Both the position numbers and the translations under genes were made by a program. A stretch of DNA of 64,000 nucleotides, from positions 26,999 to 90,998 of the forward strand of contig NZ_PXYI01000015.1 in the NCBI RefSeq assembly GCF_003012735.1. The letters run 5' to 3'. The notes beneath the pieces were generated by a model. The model saw only the letters and a program-made list of their open reading frames with translations. It did no database searches and was not told the origin of the DNA. Below are positions 28,286 to 38,036 of the stretch, piece by piece; position 1 is the first letter of the stretch; each line of letters opens with the position of its first letter. This DNA is from Allosphingosinicella deserti (GTDB lineage Bacteria; Pseudomonadota; Alphaproteobacteria; Sphingomonadales; Sphingomonadaceae).

Positions 28286-30367
28286 ATGTCCGTCGTTGCC
28301 AGCTTCACCACGCGAATGCGGTCGTCCGCTTTGGGACTGGCGCTCGTGGTCGGGGCAGCACCTGCCAGCGCCCAGGATGGCGCTGATCCGGCCGGAGCTG
28401 TCGCCGAAGGCTCCATCGTGGTGATCGGCACACGCCACGTGGTGGATCGCACCCTGTCGTCCGACCGCGTCACAGAGCGTATGTCCCAGTCGAGCCGATC
28501 GCTGGAGCGAGACATTCTCGACGCTGCCGGAACCTACCGGCTCAGCGACGCTCTGGAACTGGTGAGCGGGTTCAGCCAGCAGAACAATCGCGGCGGCGTC
28601 ATCGACAATTTCGCCGTCCGTGGGTTCCTTGGCACGCCGGACGGCGGCGCGGAATATTATGTGAACGGCTTCCTGGCGAACCGCGGAATGGCACCCCCAC
28701 GCGATCCCGCCACGACCGAACGCATCGAGGTGCTCAAGGGCCCGGCCGGAGCGCTGTTCGGCGATGTCGATCCTGGTGGGCGGGTGAACATCGTGACGAA
28801 GGTGCCGCGGTTTGCGCCTCACGCCAATGCAATGGTCAGCTACGGCTCGTTCGACACGCGCCGGATGGAGATCGATGCAACGGGACCGCTGACGCGCACG
28901 CTGGCCGCGCGGATTGTCGTTGCGGCGGAGGACAGCGACGGCTGGCGGGACACGGTGTCGATCCGACGCCGCATCGTTTCGCCTTCACTCACCTGGCAGC
29001 CGAGCGACGCCTTTCGGCTGACCTACACCGGTGAGTTCAGCCAGTTCGACACACCATTTGATCGCGGGATTCCAGCGATAGACGGCGACGCCAACGCTTT
29101 GCCGCGCGCCAATTATTATGGCGAGCCATCGAACGGCATCACCAGGTCCCGGAACAACCAGCATCAGGTCACTGCGCTGGCCGAACTCGGCGGTGGCTGG
29201 ACTTTGAACGGTGGTCTGGTCTGGCGTGAGGGCACGCTGAAGGGATTGTCGGCGGACCAGTCGCGGATCGTCGGGACGTCGCTCTGGCGGCAGCGCCGGT
29301 CGCGCGACTTCAGCGTGGACGATCTTTCGGCACGGCTGGAGCTTGCCGGACAGATTGGGCGGCATCGGGTAAGCGTCGGGCTGAAGGGCTACCGCTTCCT
29401 GTACGGAGAGCGCTGGATGCGTATCAACCCATCCGCAGCCGCGCCCTACGCCGTCGACCTGTTCGATCCCGAGTACGGATCAGTGGCCGCGCCGCTTCGT
29501 CCGTTCACCAACAATGACGAGAGCCGCTGGGCAGGAACGATCTATGTTCAGGACATGTGGGAGGTCACCGACCGGCTGACGCTGGTCGGTGGCGCTCGGC
29601 TCGATTCCTATCGGCAGAAGATCGTCAACAACAACACCGGTGGCACCGGGCGCAACATCGACGAGCCGGTGACCTTCCGCGTCGGCGGGCGGTACCGCGT
29701 CACCGACATGTTCGCGGTGCACGCCAATTGGGGCGAGAACTTCTCGCTGAATACCGGCACTGATCGCAACGGCTCCGGCTTCGGACCGGAAACGGGCCGG
29801 GGTTACGAGGTCGGGGTTGCCGCCAACCTGCCCGGTATCGACGTAGCGGCGACCTGGTTTGACATTCGCAAGCAGGACATCCTCACCACCGATCCGGTCG
29901 ATCCGAACTTCCTTGCCCCGGTTGGAAGTCTCGTCAGCCGCGGGATCGAATTCGACGCGTCGGCACGGCTCGGCGATCGCTGGCAGATCGTCGCCAACTA
30001 TGCCTGGGTCGATGCGAAGGCGGATGACGCGGCGTTCCCGACGCCTGACGTGCTGAACGTGGCGGAGCATTCGGGCACGCTGCTGGCCGTGCATAGTATC
30101 CCGACAGCGCGCGGCGACTGGCAGTTGAGCGGCGGTGTTGCTTACGTGGGCGACCGCGCCGGATCGCTGACGGCAACGCCTGTGATCTTGCCGGACTATG
30201 TGAAGGTGAAGGCGGCGATCGAAGCGCCTCTGGCCAAAGGTTTGCGGTTCCGTCTTGAGGCGGACAATCTGTTCGATAAGCGCTACGCCGCGAGCTCGTA
30301 CAGTGCCTTGTGGATCTATCCGGGCGCACCGCGAACAATACGCGCCTCGCTTCGCTACGCGCTGTAA
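28286..30367 (+). CDS. TonB-dependent siderophore-type receptor
   Basis: A 693-residue outer-membrane receptor. The start at 28286 (MSVVASFTT) has GGAG upstream and a signal peptide ending APASAQD. The plug carries IVVIGTRH (TonB-box-like), FAVRGFLG, ATTERIEVLKGPAGALFGDVDPGGRVNIVTK, the FhuA/FecA-type siderophore receptor signature. The barrel ends in RASLRYAL with terminal Leu. It is followed 163 bp later by a secreted M14 peptidase gene on the same strand, suggesting that the ligand is a peptide or peptide-linked siderophore. Confidence 0.9.
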   Translation: MSVVASFTTRMRSSALGLALVVGAAPASAQDGADPAGAVAEGSIVVIGTRHVVDRTLSSDRVTERMSQSSRSLERDILDAAGTYRLSDALELVSGFSQQNNRGGVIDNFAVRGFLGTPDGGAEYYVNGFLANRGMAPPRDPATTERIEVLKGPAGALFGDVDPGGRVNIVTKVPRFAPHANAMVSYGSFDTRRMEIDATGPLTRTLAARIVVAAEDSDGWRDTVSIRRRIVSPSLTWQPSDAFRLTYTGEFSQFDTPFDRGIPAIDGDANALPRANYYGEPSNGITRSRNNQHQVTALAELGGGWTLNGGLVWREGTLKGLSADQSRIVGTSLWRQRRSRDFSVDDLSARLELAGQIGRHRVSVGLKGYRFLYGERWMRINPSAAAPYAVDLFDPEYGSVAAPLRPFTNNDESRWAGTIYVQDMWEVTDRLTLVGGARLDSYRQKIVNNNTGGTGRNIDEPVTFRVGGRYRVTDMFAVHANWGENFSLNTGTDRNGSGFGPETGRGYEVGVAANLPGIDVAATWFDIRKQDILTTDPVDPNFLAPVGSLVSRGIEFDASARLGDRWQIVANYAWVDAKADDAAFPTPDVLNVAEHSGTLLAVHSIPTARGDWQLSGGVAYVGDRAGSLTATPVILPDYVKVKAAIEAPLAKGLRFRLEADNLFDKRYAASSYSALWIYPGAPRTIRASLRYAL

Positions 30368-30530
30368 GGTTCTCCTTTTGTGCGGCGGGCTTGCGATAAG
30401 AGTCTGAAGCATAGCGCCGGGTCTTCTCGCCTTGAATGGACGGAGGGTGCGGTCCTGCACCAGATCTCCTTTTGTCTGCCGACCTCTCGTCCGACGGTTG
30501 GTCTATCTCCCGAAGCCCAGGACACGTAAC

Positions 30531-32339
30531 ATGCACATCCTGCGTTCGATGCTGCTACCGCCTGCGGCGGCTGCGGTGCTCCTTTCCTCTCTCGCTAAGG
30601 CGCAATCGCCTGCGAACGTGACAGCACTCCCGGCCGCAGTGCTGCCACCCGCGCTGCCCTGGTCAGGAGCTAGCGAGCGCTTGATCGCGAAAGCAGATGA
30701 TCCGTGGATCACGCCGGCAGAGCGCGAGGGTTTCGCGACTACCCCGCATTATGCCGAAACCCGCGCCTGGCTCGAACGGTTGGACGCTGCGTCGCCGCTA
30801 GTTTCCGTCGAGACGTTCGGGCGCACCGGAGAAGGTCGGGACCTGCTGATGGTGCGTGCGAGCAAGGGGCGGTCCGGCAACCCGGTCGTACTGGTCCAGG
30901 CGGGCATTCACGCAGGTGAAATCGACGGCAAGGACGCCGGACTCATGCTGCTGCGCGACATCGCCCTGCGCGGCAAGGACACACTCCTGGATCACGTCGA
31001 CCTGGTGTTCGTGCCGATCTACAACGTCGACGGTCATGAGCGGATGAGCCCCTGGAACTTCCCGGCGCATCGCGGCCCACTTGAGAAGGGCTATGTTGGG
31101 AATGCGCGAAACATCAACTTGAATCGCGATTATGCCAAGGCGGATGCGCCGGAGACGCGTGCGATGATCTCGCTGCTGCGCAGGCTCGACCCTGTCCTCT
31201 ATATCGACTGTCATGTCAGCAGCGGTTTCGACATGCAGTATGACATCACCTTCACTTATGCCGGCTGGGGACGCTACGCCTACCGGCGTGCCACCGCCGA
31301 GTGGCTGATGAGCCGCTTCGGCTCACGGATGATCACGGCGCTGGAGCGTGCGGGACACGTGCCGACGATCTACCCGAGCCCGATCGATACGCGCGTGCCC
31401 GAGAAGGGCATCCGCCAGGCACCCGAAGGGCCGCGTTATTCCACTGGCTACGGTGATTTCATCGGAGTGCCGACGGTGCTTGTCGAAAACCACATGCTCA
31501 AGCCCTACCGACAACGTGTGCTGGGGACCTATGTGCTGCTGGAAGCGGCGCTTGAGTTGGCTGCGCAGGACAGGGAGCGCATCCTCAAGGCCAAGCGGCG
31601 CGACAGGTCCAGCCGCCCCGCAACAATGCTGGCGCGCTGGAGGCCGGCCCCGAACCCGATCGGATTTGTCAAAAGCTTCAAGGGCGTTGCGTTCGAGACG
31701 TATCGGTCACCCGCGAGCGGCCGTCTGGAGCAACGTTGGACGGGAAAGCCCATCACCTTCCGCATGCCAATCATTGGCCAGGAGCCTGTGGAAACCGTGA
31801 CGCTGCCAAAGGCGTGGTGGGTACCCAGGGAACAGACGGAGGTCCTCGACCGCCTGCGGCTGCACGGTATCGGCTTTCAGATGTTGGAGGCACCCCGAAC
31901 GCTGACCGTAGATCGCGTTCGCTTGCGCGATGCCGTCGTGCAGCGCGCACAGGACGGACGATTGCCGCTTGCCGCATCGTTCGAGCACGAGACCGTCTCC
32001 GAAACACTTGCCGTGGGCGCGGTCCGGGTACCCTCGGATCAACCGCTTGGGCTACTGGCCGCCGCGTTGCTGGAACCAGAAGCCCCGGATTCCTTCCTCG
32101 CCTGGGGCTTCTTCCCGGAGATGCTTTCGCCGCCGCCGGCCGCTGAGGATTTCGTCCGCGCGCCGCTCGCCGAAGATCTTCTGGAACATGACGCAGCGGT
32201 GCGGTCCGCGTTCGAAGCCAAGCTGGCCGCTGAACCGGCATTTGCCGCGGATGGAGCGGCCCGGCTCGCGTGGCTCACCGAGCGCTTGCCCGCGCCGAGC
32301 CCTTACCATCTCGTCTACCCTATCCGGCGCGAGCGCTAA
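30531..32339 (+). CDS. Secreted M14-family metallocarboxypeptidase
   Basis: A 602-residue protein with a signal peptide (MHILRSMLLPPAAAAVLLSSLAKAQ). Zinc ligands are visible as HAGE (His127, Glu130) and CHVSSG (His228). The substrate-binding NLNRDY lies near 195-201 and the catalytic Glu is in VLVENHML (Glu319). The C-terminal ~250 residues are an extra beta-rich domain seen in large bacterial M14 enzymes. It should trim C-terminal residues from peptides in the periplasm. It follows a TonB-dependent receptor on the same strand, so import and digestion of a peptide ligand is a reasonable inference. Confidence 0.88.
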   Translation: MHILRSMLLPPAAAAVLLSSLAKAQSPANVTALPAAVLPPALPWSGASERLIAKADDPWITPAEREGFATTPHYAETRAWLERLDAASPLVSVETFGRTGEGRDLLMVRASKGRSGNPVVLVQAGIHAGEIDGKDAGLMLLRDIALRGKDTLLDHVDLVFVPIYNVDGHERMSPWNFPAHRGPLEKGYVGNARNINLNRDYAKADAPETRAMISLLRRLDPVLYIDCHVSSGFDMQYDITFTYAGWGRYAYRRATAEWLMSRFGSRMITALERAGHVPTIYPSPIDTRVPEKGIRQAPEGPRYSTGYGDFIGVPTVLVENHMLKPYRQRVLGTYVLLEAALELAAQDRERILKAKRRDRSSRPATMLARWRPAPNPIGFVKSFKGVAFETYRSPASGRLEQRWTGKPITFRMPIIGQEPVETVTLPKAWWVPREQTEVLDRLRLHGIGFQMLEAPRTLTVDRVRLRDAVVQRAQDGRLPLAASFEHETVSETLAVGAVRVPSDQPLGLLAAALLEPEAPDSFLAWGFFPEMLSPPPAAEDFVRAPLAEDLLEHDAAVRSAFEAKLAAEPAFAADGAARLAWLTERLPAPSPYHLVYPIRRER

Positions 32340-32501
32340 CTCGTCGAAGCACGGAGATGTGCGGACCATAGGGAGACATGCCGGATCGCGGTCAATTCGA
32401 ATGGTCGTGGGAAGCCGGAGGCGCCTTGCGCGTTCCGGCCCCTCCCCTGGAAGCGAGGTTCATCACTGATCCTTGGGGTCGGAAGTGGGAGAGACGCACG
32501 T

Positions 32502-34433
32502 CTAGAGATCCACCGCGAGGAAGGCGGTAAGCCGTCGTTTGTCCATCAGACCGTAGCTGTTGCTGCCGACGATGCTCCAGGCAAAACTGTTGGTGACGTT
32601 CTGCACCTGGACGCGGAATGTCGCCGGCTTGCTGCCGAGCTTGAAGCGGTAGCGGGCCCCCAGGTCAACTAGCCCGTAAGGGTCGACGGAGACCAGATTA
32701 TCGCGTGAGGCGGGACGCTCGCCATACCAAGACAACGCCACGTCAAGCGATATGCCCGGCAGGAACGGCAGCCGATAGTCTGCATTGCCGCGCAGGATGG
32801 TGGCCGATTGGCCGAGCGGCTTTGGGCCGACGCGGCCCAGCTCGACCGCTTCGCCGGTGACGCGCGGCTTCATGAGCACCGCTCCGGCAACGATGCTGAG
32901 ATCATCGACCGGGTTACCCGACAAGCTCAGTTCCACGCCCCGGTGGCGGACATCGCCGAGGATCGTGTACACGTTCGCCTCGTCCGTGTTGAAATAGGGC
33001 TTGCGCACATCGAACAGGCCGGCGACCAACTTCATTCGCGGGGAGATCGTCCAGCGTAGCCCCGCATCGGCCTGCCGGGTGCGGATCGCCGGCAGCGCCT
33101 CGTTGCGGTTGGCGGCGCTATTCGGCGCAATCCCGCTCTCCTCGAGACCGCGTGTATAGCCCGCATAGACAGCGAGGCTGCCGGACAGATAGGCGGCTGC
33201 CGATCCGTTGAGCAGCCAGGGCCGATCCTTGGCGCGCGTGGTGGGAAGGTTGCCGGGAAGGTCGATGGTCTTGCTGTAGTCGGCGCGTTGCACACCGAGG
33301 CTCATTTCGCCCACGCCCTTCCAACGCCCCTCATAGGCGAGGCCGATCGTGGTCTGGCGCACGCGGTCCTGGGTGCGCTCGCCAAAGGAGAAGGATGCGG
33401 GTTCCGGGACTGGTACGACCTCGCCGAGCCGGCGCTCGCCGAGGTCGATCGGCGCGGACGCCCCGCCATAGCGGCTGTCGAGTTGGCGGGCCCGCACCGA
33501 TGCATGCAGGGTATGGAGCCGCGGGCCGTCGATCAGGCTGCGGCTGACGCGCAATTCGCCACTGGTCGAGGCGTAACGTTGACCCGGATCGGCAATCACC
33601 TGGGCGCGCGTGCGCCCGTCCTCTGTCGTGCCGACGAAGTTCTGGGCGAAATTTTCCTCGTTGACGAAGATCGAGCGGAACACGCCGCCGGCGATCGACC
33701 AGCTCCGCCCGATCCGAGCCTTCGCGATTACACCGGCATTGGTGCTGCGGCTGTCCTTGGCTGCCCAGTCCTGCCCGAAATAGCGCCGCCGCGCGACATC
33801 GCGCGGAACGAAGGCACCGGCGGTGACGATGGTCGGCGCGACTTCCTCGCCGCGGCCTATCGTCGTCGACCAGAAGGGAATGATCTCGACATTTTGCGAG
33901 GGGCGCCATCGCGGTATCACCGCTGCACGGAAGTATCCGGCGTCGGCGCCATCATAATATTCGTCATGAGCGTAAGAGGCGCCGAAGGCGATGCCGAGTC
34001 GCCTCCCGGCGATCGGCACCTGCGCATCGACCTCGATCGAGGGTGCGCCATAGGCGAAGCTACCGGCGACGACGCTGACGAGCGGCCGGTCGCCGGCCTT
34101 GCGCAGGCGATAGTCGACGATTCCCGTCGGCGCGGGAAATGGGTAGCCCTGGGCGGAGAGGCCGACCCGGATGGTCGAGCCCTCGACCAGACGCGTTGCG
34201 ATAAAGCCCTGCCGGTCGAGGTAGACGCCCTCGATGCGCACGTTGCCTGCAGCAACCGGCGAGAAGCCTCTCACCTGGCTGGCGCTGTAGAGGCCGATGC
34301 TCTCGTTGCCGATCGAGGTGCCGAACGCGTCCTCGGCAGCGGTCACCGCATTGTCCTTCGTGCGCTGGGCTTCGGCAGGGGCGGCGAGAGCGGCCGCGCC
34401 GAGCACCGCCGCCAAAGGATATCGGGTGATCAT
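32502..34433 (-). CDS. TonB-dependent receptor with an unusual plug, last gene of an ABC/receptor operon
   Basis: A 643-residue protein with signal peptide ending PAEAQ. The plug is atypical: AAEDAFGTSIGNESIGLYSASQVRGFSP, AGNVRIEGVYLDRQGF, then PTGIVDYRLRKAG. The usual ERIEVLKGP block is missing. The C-terminal half is a normal barrel ending AVDL. The ATG at 34433 overlaps the stop of the upstream permease gene (ATGA) and has GGAGG upstream. It is thus translationally coupled to an ABC-2 transporter, and the operon has a second, conventional receptor at its start. The ligand is unknown. Confidence 0.82.
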   Translation of the reverse strand: MITRYPLAAVLGAAALAAPAEAQRTKDNAVTAAEDAFGTSIGNESIGLYSASQVRGFSPVAAGNVRIEGVYLDRQGFIATRLVEGSTIRVGLSAQGYPFPAPTGIVDYRLRKAGDRPLVSVVAGSFAYGAPSIEVDAQVPIAGRRLGIAFGASYAHDEYYDGADAGYFRAAVIPRWRPSQNVEIIPFWSTTIGRGEEVAPTIVTAGAFVPRDVARRRYFGQDWAAKDSRSTNAGVIAKARIGRSWSIAGGVFRSIFVNEENFAQNFVGTTEDGRTRAQVIADPGQRYASTSGELRVSRSLIDGPRLHTLHASVRARQLDSRYGGASAPIDLGERRLGEVVPVPEPASFSFGERTQDRVRQTTIGLAYEGRWKGVGEMSLGVQRADYSKTIDLPGNLPTTRAKDRPWLLNGSAAAYLSGSLAVYAGYTRGLEESGIAPNSAANRNEALPAIRTRQADAGLRWTISPRMKLVAGLFDVRKPYFNTDEANVYTILGDVRHRGVELSLSGNPVDDLSIVAGAVLMKPRVTGEAVELGRVGPKPLGQSATILRGNADYRLPFLPGISLDVALSWYGERPASRDNLVSVDPYGLVDLGARYRFKLGSKPATFRVQVQNVTNSFAWSIVGSNSYGLMDKRRLTAFLAVDL

Positions 34434-35926
34434 TCCACCACCTTCCACTCGCGAGTGCGTACAAGGCCGATTGTGATCGCGAGCAGCGCGAGCAGGCCGA
34501 GCCAGAGGAGGAACGGCAGCACCCCTCCGATCCGCTCCGCCGCCGGCCGGTCCGCGAGCGCGAACTTCGGCAGCGTAAGCGGCTCTGCCAGGTTCAGCCG
34601 GCCGCGCGTCGTGCGCGCCGGGGAGGACGGCGGCTGCGTGATCTCGCGCTGCACCAGCGGATGGACGATCCCGCGCAGCCGGAGCTGGTACTGCCGTGCC
34701 TGGGCCTCGAACGTCCGCTGGCGCGCCGGGTCGGTGCCGGCCAGCGTTGCAAATGCGGCTTCGATGCCAAGAGTGGGGATCGCGAAGCCCGCGATGCGCG
34801 CGACCCCTTCTTGTCGTAGCCGATGGTCCTCGAACGCGGAGCGCAGTGGCGCGAGCCGCCGCTCGGTCTCGGGTACGAGGAAGCTGAGCCGAGTGGCATA
34901 GTCGAGCGAGGTCGCACGATCGGCATAGGGCCGCAGATCGGGACGGCGCGTCACCGCCGCCGCCAGGATCTTGTCCCGCTCCGCATTGATCTCGTCGCCG
35001 ATGCGGCGCTGGGCATCGACATAGCCCACCGCCGACGGCGCGGGATCGATCATGCCAACGAGGGCAGAGCCGGCCAGCGGCAAGCCGATCGTCAGCGCGG
35101 CCCAGATTGCTGCGAACGAGCCGAGCGCCGCACCGGCGCCGGGCTGCCGCGCGAGAATTGTCAGGGCGACGCCCGACCAGAACAGCATGTAGACGACCGT
35201 CAGAAGGGCTGCGACGGCAAGCGAACCGGCGGCCGTGCCGAGCGGAACGCCGGCGATGCCGAGCGCCGCGATCATTGCCAGAACCGTTGCTGGTACCGAC
35301 CAGGCGAGGATGGCGGCCAAGCGCGCGCCGGTCCAGGCGCGCGGTCCTACCGCCTGCGCCGCGACCAGTCGCAGCATGTCGCGATCCCGCTCGAACGTGA
35401 CGAACAGCGCGAACAGGAGGAGCAGCCCGATCGGCAGCAGGAAGACGACGGCGAAGGCGAGGTCGAACCGTCCCAACGCGAGGCCGCGCGGATTTTCGAA
35501 ATCATATGTGTCGGTGAACCCAAAGGGGGTGTTGAGCCTGATCTCGAGCCGGCTCGGCGCGAGGTCGCTGACGCCCGCCGCCAGCGGCGACGACGGCAAG
35601 TGCGGCTTCAACGCCGACATGCGCACGAAATACTCGCTGTAGCCGGCGACATCGGTCGGGTCCTGCCAATAGGCGACCGGTCCCCCAGACGACGTCACGG
35701 GCGCACGGTAGGCGCGGGCGCGCGCGGCCGCATTTGCGTGGAAAGCGGTATCGACCTGGCGCGCCCGCTCGAGTGCTGCGGCCTGCGCCGAATGCAGCGC
35801 CGCAGTGTTGAGCGCCCCCCAGGCGAAGCTCGCCGAGACGATCAGCAGCACGGTCCAGAGTAGGGGTGAGCGTCCGACCTGCCGCCACTCCCAGGCGAAG
35901 AGATCGCGAAAGCGGGGCCCGCTCAT
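34430..35926 (-). CDS. ABC-2/DUF3526-type permease subunit B
   Basis: A 498-residue inner-membrane protein. One helix at residues ~22-40 precedes a large periplasmic loop with FTDTYDFENPRGLALGRFD. A block of four to five helices follows (FAVVFLLPIGLLLLFALFVTFERDRDMLRL onward), then a second soluble part and a final helix. FERDRDMLRL is the coupling motif found in ABC-2 permeases with a DUF3526 domain. It overlaps the preceding permease gene and the following receptor gene by 4 bp each. It pairs with the 35923-37320 product to form the membrane channel. Confidence 0.85.
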   Translation of the reverse strand: MSGPRFRDLFAWEWRQVGRSPLLWTVLLIVSASFAWGALNTAALHSAQAAALERARQVDTAFHANAAARARAYRAPVTSSGGPVAYWQDPTDVAGYSEYFVRMSALKPHLPSSPLAAGVSDLAPSRLEIRLNTPFGFTDTYDFENPRGLALGRFDLAFAVVFLLPIGLLLLFALFVTFERDRDMLRLVAAQAVGPRAWTGARLAAILAWSVPATVLAMIAALGIAGVPLGTAAGSLAVAALLTVVYMLFWSGVALTILARQPGAGAALGSFAAIWAALTIGLPLAGSALVGMIDPAPSAVGYVDAQRRIGDEINAERDKILAAAVTRRPDLRPYADRATSLDYATRLSFLVPETERRLAPLRSAFEDHRLRQEGVARIAGFAIPTLGIEAAFATLAGTDPARQRTFEAQARQYQLRLRGIVHPLVQREITQPPSSPARTTRGRLNLAEPLTLPKFALADRPAAERIGGVLPFLLWLGLLALLAITIGLVRTREWKVVE

Positions 35927-37320
35927 GGACGCAGCCTCCTCGAAATGCGCACCAGCAAGAACCCGGCGATGCCGAGCCAGAAGAGGAGGGCGGCGAAGGC
36001 CGGCAGGGCGGTAGACGAGAGCGCTCCGAGGGGCGGCGCCGAGTAGGCGAACTCGGGAATTCGCGACCAAAGCCGCGCGTCGTTGGTGTGCCGCTCGGTG
36101 CCATGGGCGCGGTGCGCCATGCCATCGGCGTTCATCGCGTTAACCAGGTTGCGGCGGTAGCGCTCGGCGGTGTCGATGAAGTGCCGGTGATGGCTGAAGT
36201 CGCTGCCGGAAACCGAACTCGAAGACGCCTGCGCGGCGATCGTCGGCGACAGGAAACCGAGCGCGGCGAACAGCTCGTCCTGGCTGGCAACCTTGCCGTA
36301 GAAGCCGCCGAGCACGCGATCGAACACCGCGTGGCTGTGGCGTTCCATCAGATCGAGCTCGGCCATGCGCAGGTTCGGGATGTCCTCGATCCGGCGTACG
36401 CCAGAGCGTTTCAGCAGCGCGGCGCGGTTGCGCGCGTTCTGCTCGTCCGACCAGAAAGCGGGCGCCTGTTCCGCCATTTGCTGGCGGATTGCCTGGCTCG
36501 AGGGCAGTGGCCGCACGGCATCGACCACTCCGCTGGCAACGCGGGGAAGCGCGAGGGCGAACAGGATCCACAGGCCGAACAGACCGGCCAGCGCCAGCCG
36601 CGCATTGCCCGCACGGAGCGACACTGCGATGCCGACCGCCGCAAGCAGCGCCAGATAGCCCGCCATCGCCAGGGCCCAGCAAAGCGTTCGCAACAGCACG
36701 TCGCCCCCGAGCCGGCCGCCTATGCCCAGCGACAGCAGCGAAATGACCGCAACCGGCAGCACCAGCAGCCCGGCGGCGGCGGACCACACGGCGAGCGCCT
36801 TCGAGCCGACGATCAGCCGCGGATGGACGGCGGCGCCGAGTGCCAGGCGCATGGTGCCGCGTTCGCGATCCTGGGCCACCAGCGTGAAGGCGAGGAGGAA
36901 CACGATCAGCGGACCGAAGCCGGTGATCAGCGCAGCCGGACTGGCGAAGCCGATTCGTTGGAGCAGCGAGGCGTTCTGCTGCGGCCGGTAGAGCATGTCG
37001 TTCTGGTGGTGGGCCTCGAGCCAGACGCTCTGGCCGACAAAGGGCTCGCTCCCCGGATCCAGGCCGGCAAGAGCCGGCGACGGCTTGAACGCGAAGATGC
37101 TGTAATGGGCGGCGCTGTGCGGGTCCTTCTCGCCCTGGCCCACCCAGCGTTCCCGTTCCGCCGCCGCCACGGCCCGCTTGTCGGCGTCGCTGCGTGCATT
37201 GTCGCCGGCGATCGCCGCGAAGGAGAGGAGGACAAGCACGGCGAGCGCGATCAGCGACCACCAGGCTCGCCGGTCGCGACGAAGCATGGTGAGCTCCAGG
37301 CGAACCAGCGAGCCGATCAT
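35923..37320 (-). CDS. ABC-2/DUF3526-type permease subunit A
   Basis: A 465-residue permease. The first helix (SLIALAVLVLLSFAAIAG) is followed by a periplasmic loop. Five helices begin at LITGFGPLIVFLLAFTLVAQDRERGTMRL, then comes a long periplasmic domain with HSHAVFDRVLGGFYGKV and a C-terminal helix. QDRERGTMRL is the ATPase-contact motif. The gene overlaps the ATPase gene by 4 bp (ATGA). The equivalent protein in the second ABC operon (47634-49070) shows the same architecture. Such permeases normally export or act on periplasmic substrates rather than import siderophores. Confidence 0.86.
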   Translation of the reverse strand: MIGSLVRLELTMLRRDRRAWWSLIALAVLVLLSFAAIAGDNARSDADKRAVAAAERERWVGQGEKDPHSAAHYSIFAFKPSPALAGLDPGSEPFVGQSVWLEAHHQNDMLYRPQQNASLLQRIGFASPAALITGFGPLIVFLLAFTLVAQDRERGTMRLALGAAVHPRLIVGSKALAVWSAAAGLLVLPVAVISLLSLGIGGRLGGDVLLRTLCWALAMAGYLALLAAVGIAVSLRAGNARLALAGLFGLWILFALALPRVASGVVDAVRPLPSSQAIRQQMAEQAPAFWSDEQNARNRAALLKRSGVRRIEDIPNLRMAELDLMERHSHAVFDRVLGGFYGKVASQDELFAALGFLSPTIAAQASSSSVSGSDFSHHRHFIDTAERYRRNLVNAMNADGMAHRAHGTERHTNDARLWSRIPEFAYSAPPLGALSSTALPAFAALLFWLGIAGFLLVRISRRLRP

Positions 37321-38024
37321 GCCGCAAGCCTCTCGAGATAGAGCCGCTCGAGCTCGACCGGCCCGATCGACGCGGCATCGCGTTCCTCGACGAGTCGGCC
37401 GGCGTGAAGGATGCCGAGACGGTGCGCGACATCCTTGACCCGGAACAGATCGTGCGTTGCCATCAGCACCGCGATGCGCCGGTCGGAGGCAGACCGGATC
37501 ACCTGGCTGAGGTCGTTGGCGGCGCTGGCGTCGAGCCCGGAGGTCGGCTCGTCGAGCAGGAGCAGGCGCGCCTCCTTCGCAAGCGCAATCGCCACGCCGA
37601 CCTTCTGCCGCATGCCCTTGGAGAAGCCGTGCGCCCTGCGGTCATGCGCGTCATCCTGCAGTCCCGCGTCGGCGAGCAGGCGCCGGGCCGTGGCGGCGTC
37701 GATCCTCCTGCCCGCGAGCAGCGCGAAGTAGCTCAGATTCTCGGTCGCGGTGAGCCCGGGGTGCAGCATCACCGACTCGGGCAAATAGGCGATGCGCGCG
37801 CGGGCGGCCAGCGGCTCGGCCACGGCGTCGATGCCGCCAACATGGATCGATCCGAGGTCGGGCTTGAGGAACCCCAGGATCATGTTGAGCGTGGTCGTCT
37901 TGCCCGCCCCGTTCGGGCCGAGCAACGCATAGACCTCGCCTGGCGCGAGCGTCAGCGACAGGTCAGCGACGGCGCGGTCACCGTTGAAAGCTATGGAGAC
38001 CGAGTCCAGCCGGAGCGCGGGCAT
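37317..38024 (-). CDS. ABC transporter ATPase subunit (NosF/CcmA-like)
   Basis: A 235-residue ATPase. Walker A GPNGAGKT is at 36-43, the degenerate signature FSKGMRQ at 134-140, Walker B LLLLDEP at 154-160 and the switch His at 191. The GFSKGMRQK signature in place of LSGGQ is usual for ATPases that pair with ABC-2 permeases. It lies 12 bp after the receptor gene and overlaps the first permease gene, so the four or five genes form one operon. Confidence 0.93.
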   Translation of the reverse strand: MPALRLDSVSIAFNGDRAVADLSLTLAPGEVYALLGPNGAGKTTTLNMILGFLKPDLGSIHVGGIDAVAEPLAARARIAYLPESVMLHPGLTATENLSYFALLAGRRIDAATARRLLADAGLQDDAHDRRAHGFSKGMRQKVGVAIALAKEARLLLLDEPTSGLDASAANDLSQVIRSASDRRIAVLMATHDLFRVKDVAHRLGILHAGRLVEERDAASIGPVELERLYLERLAA

Positions 38025-38036
38025 GACGATGTCCTC

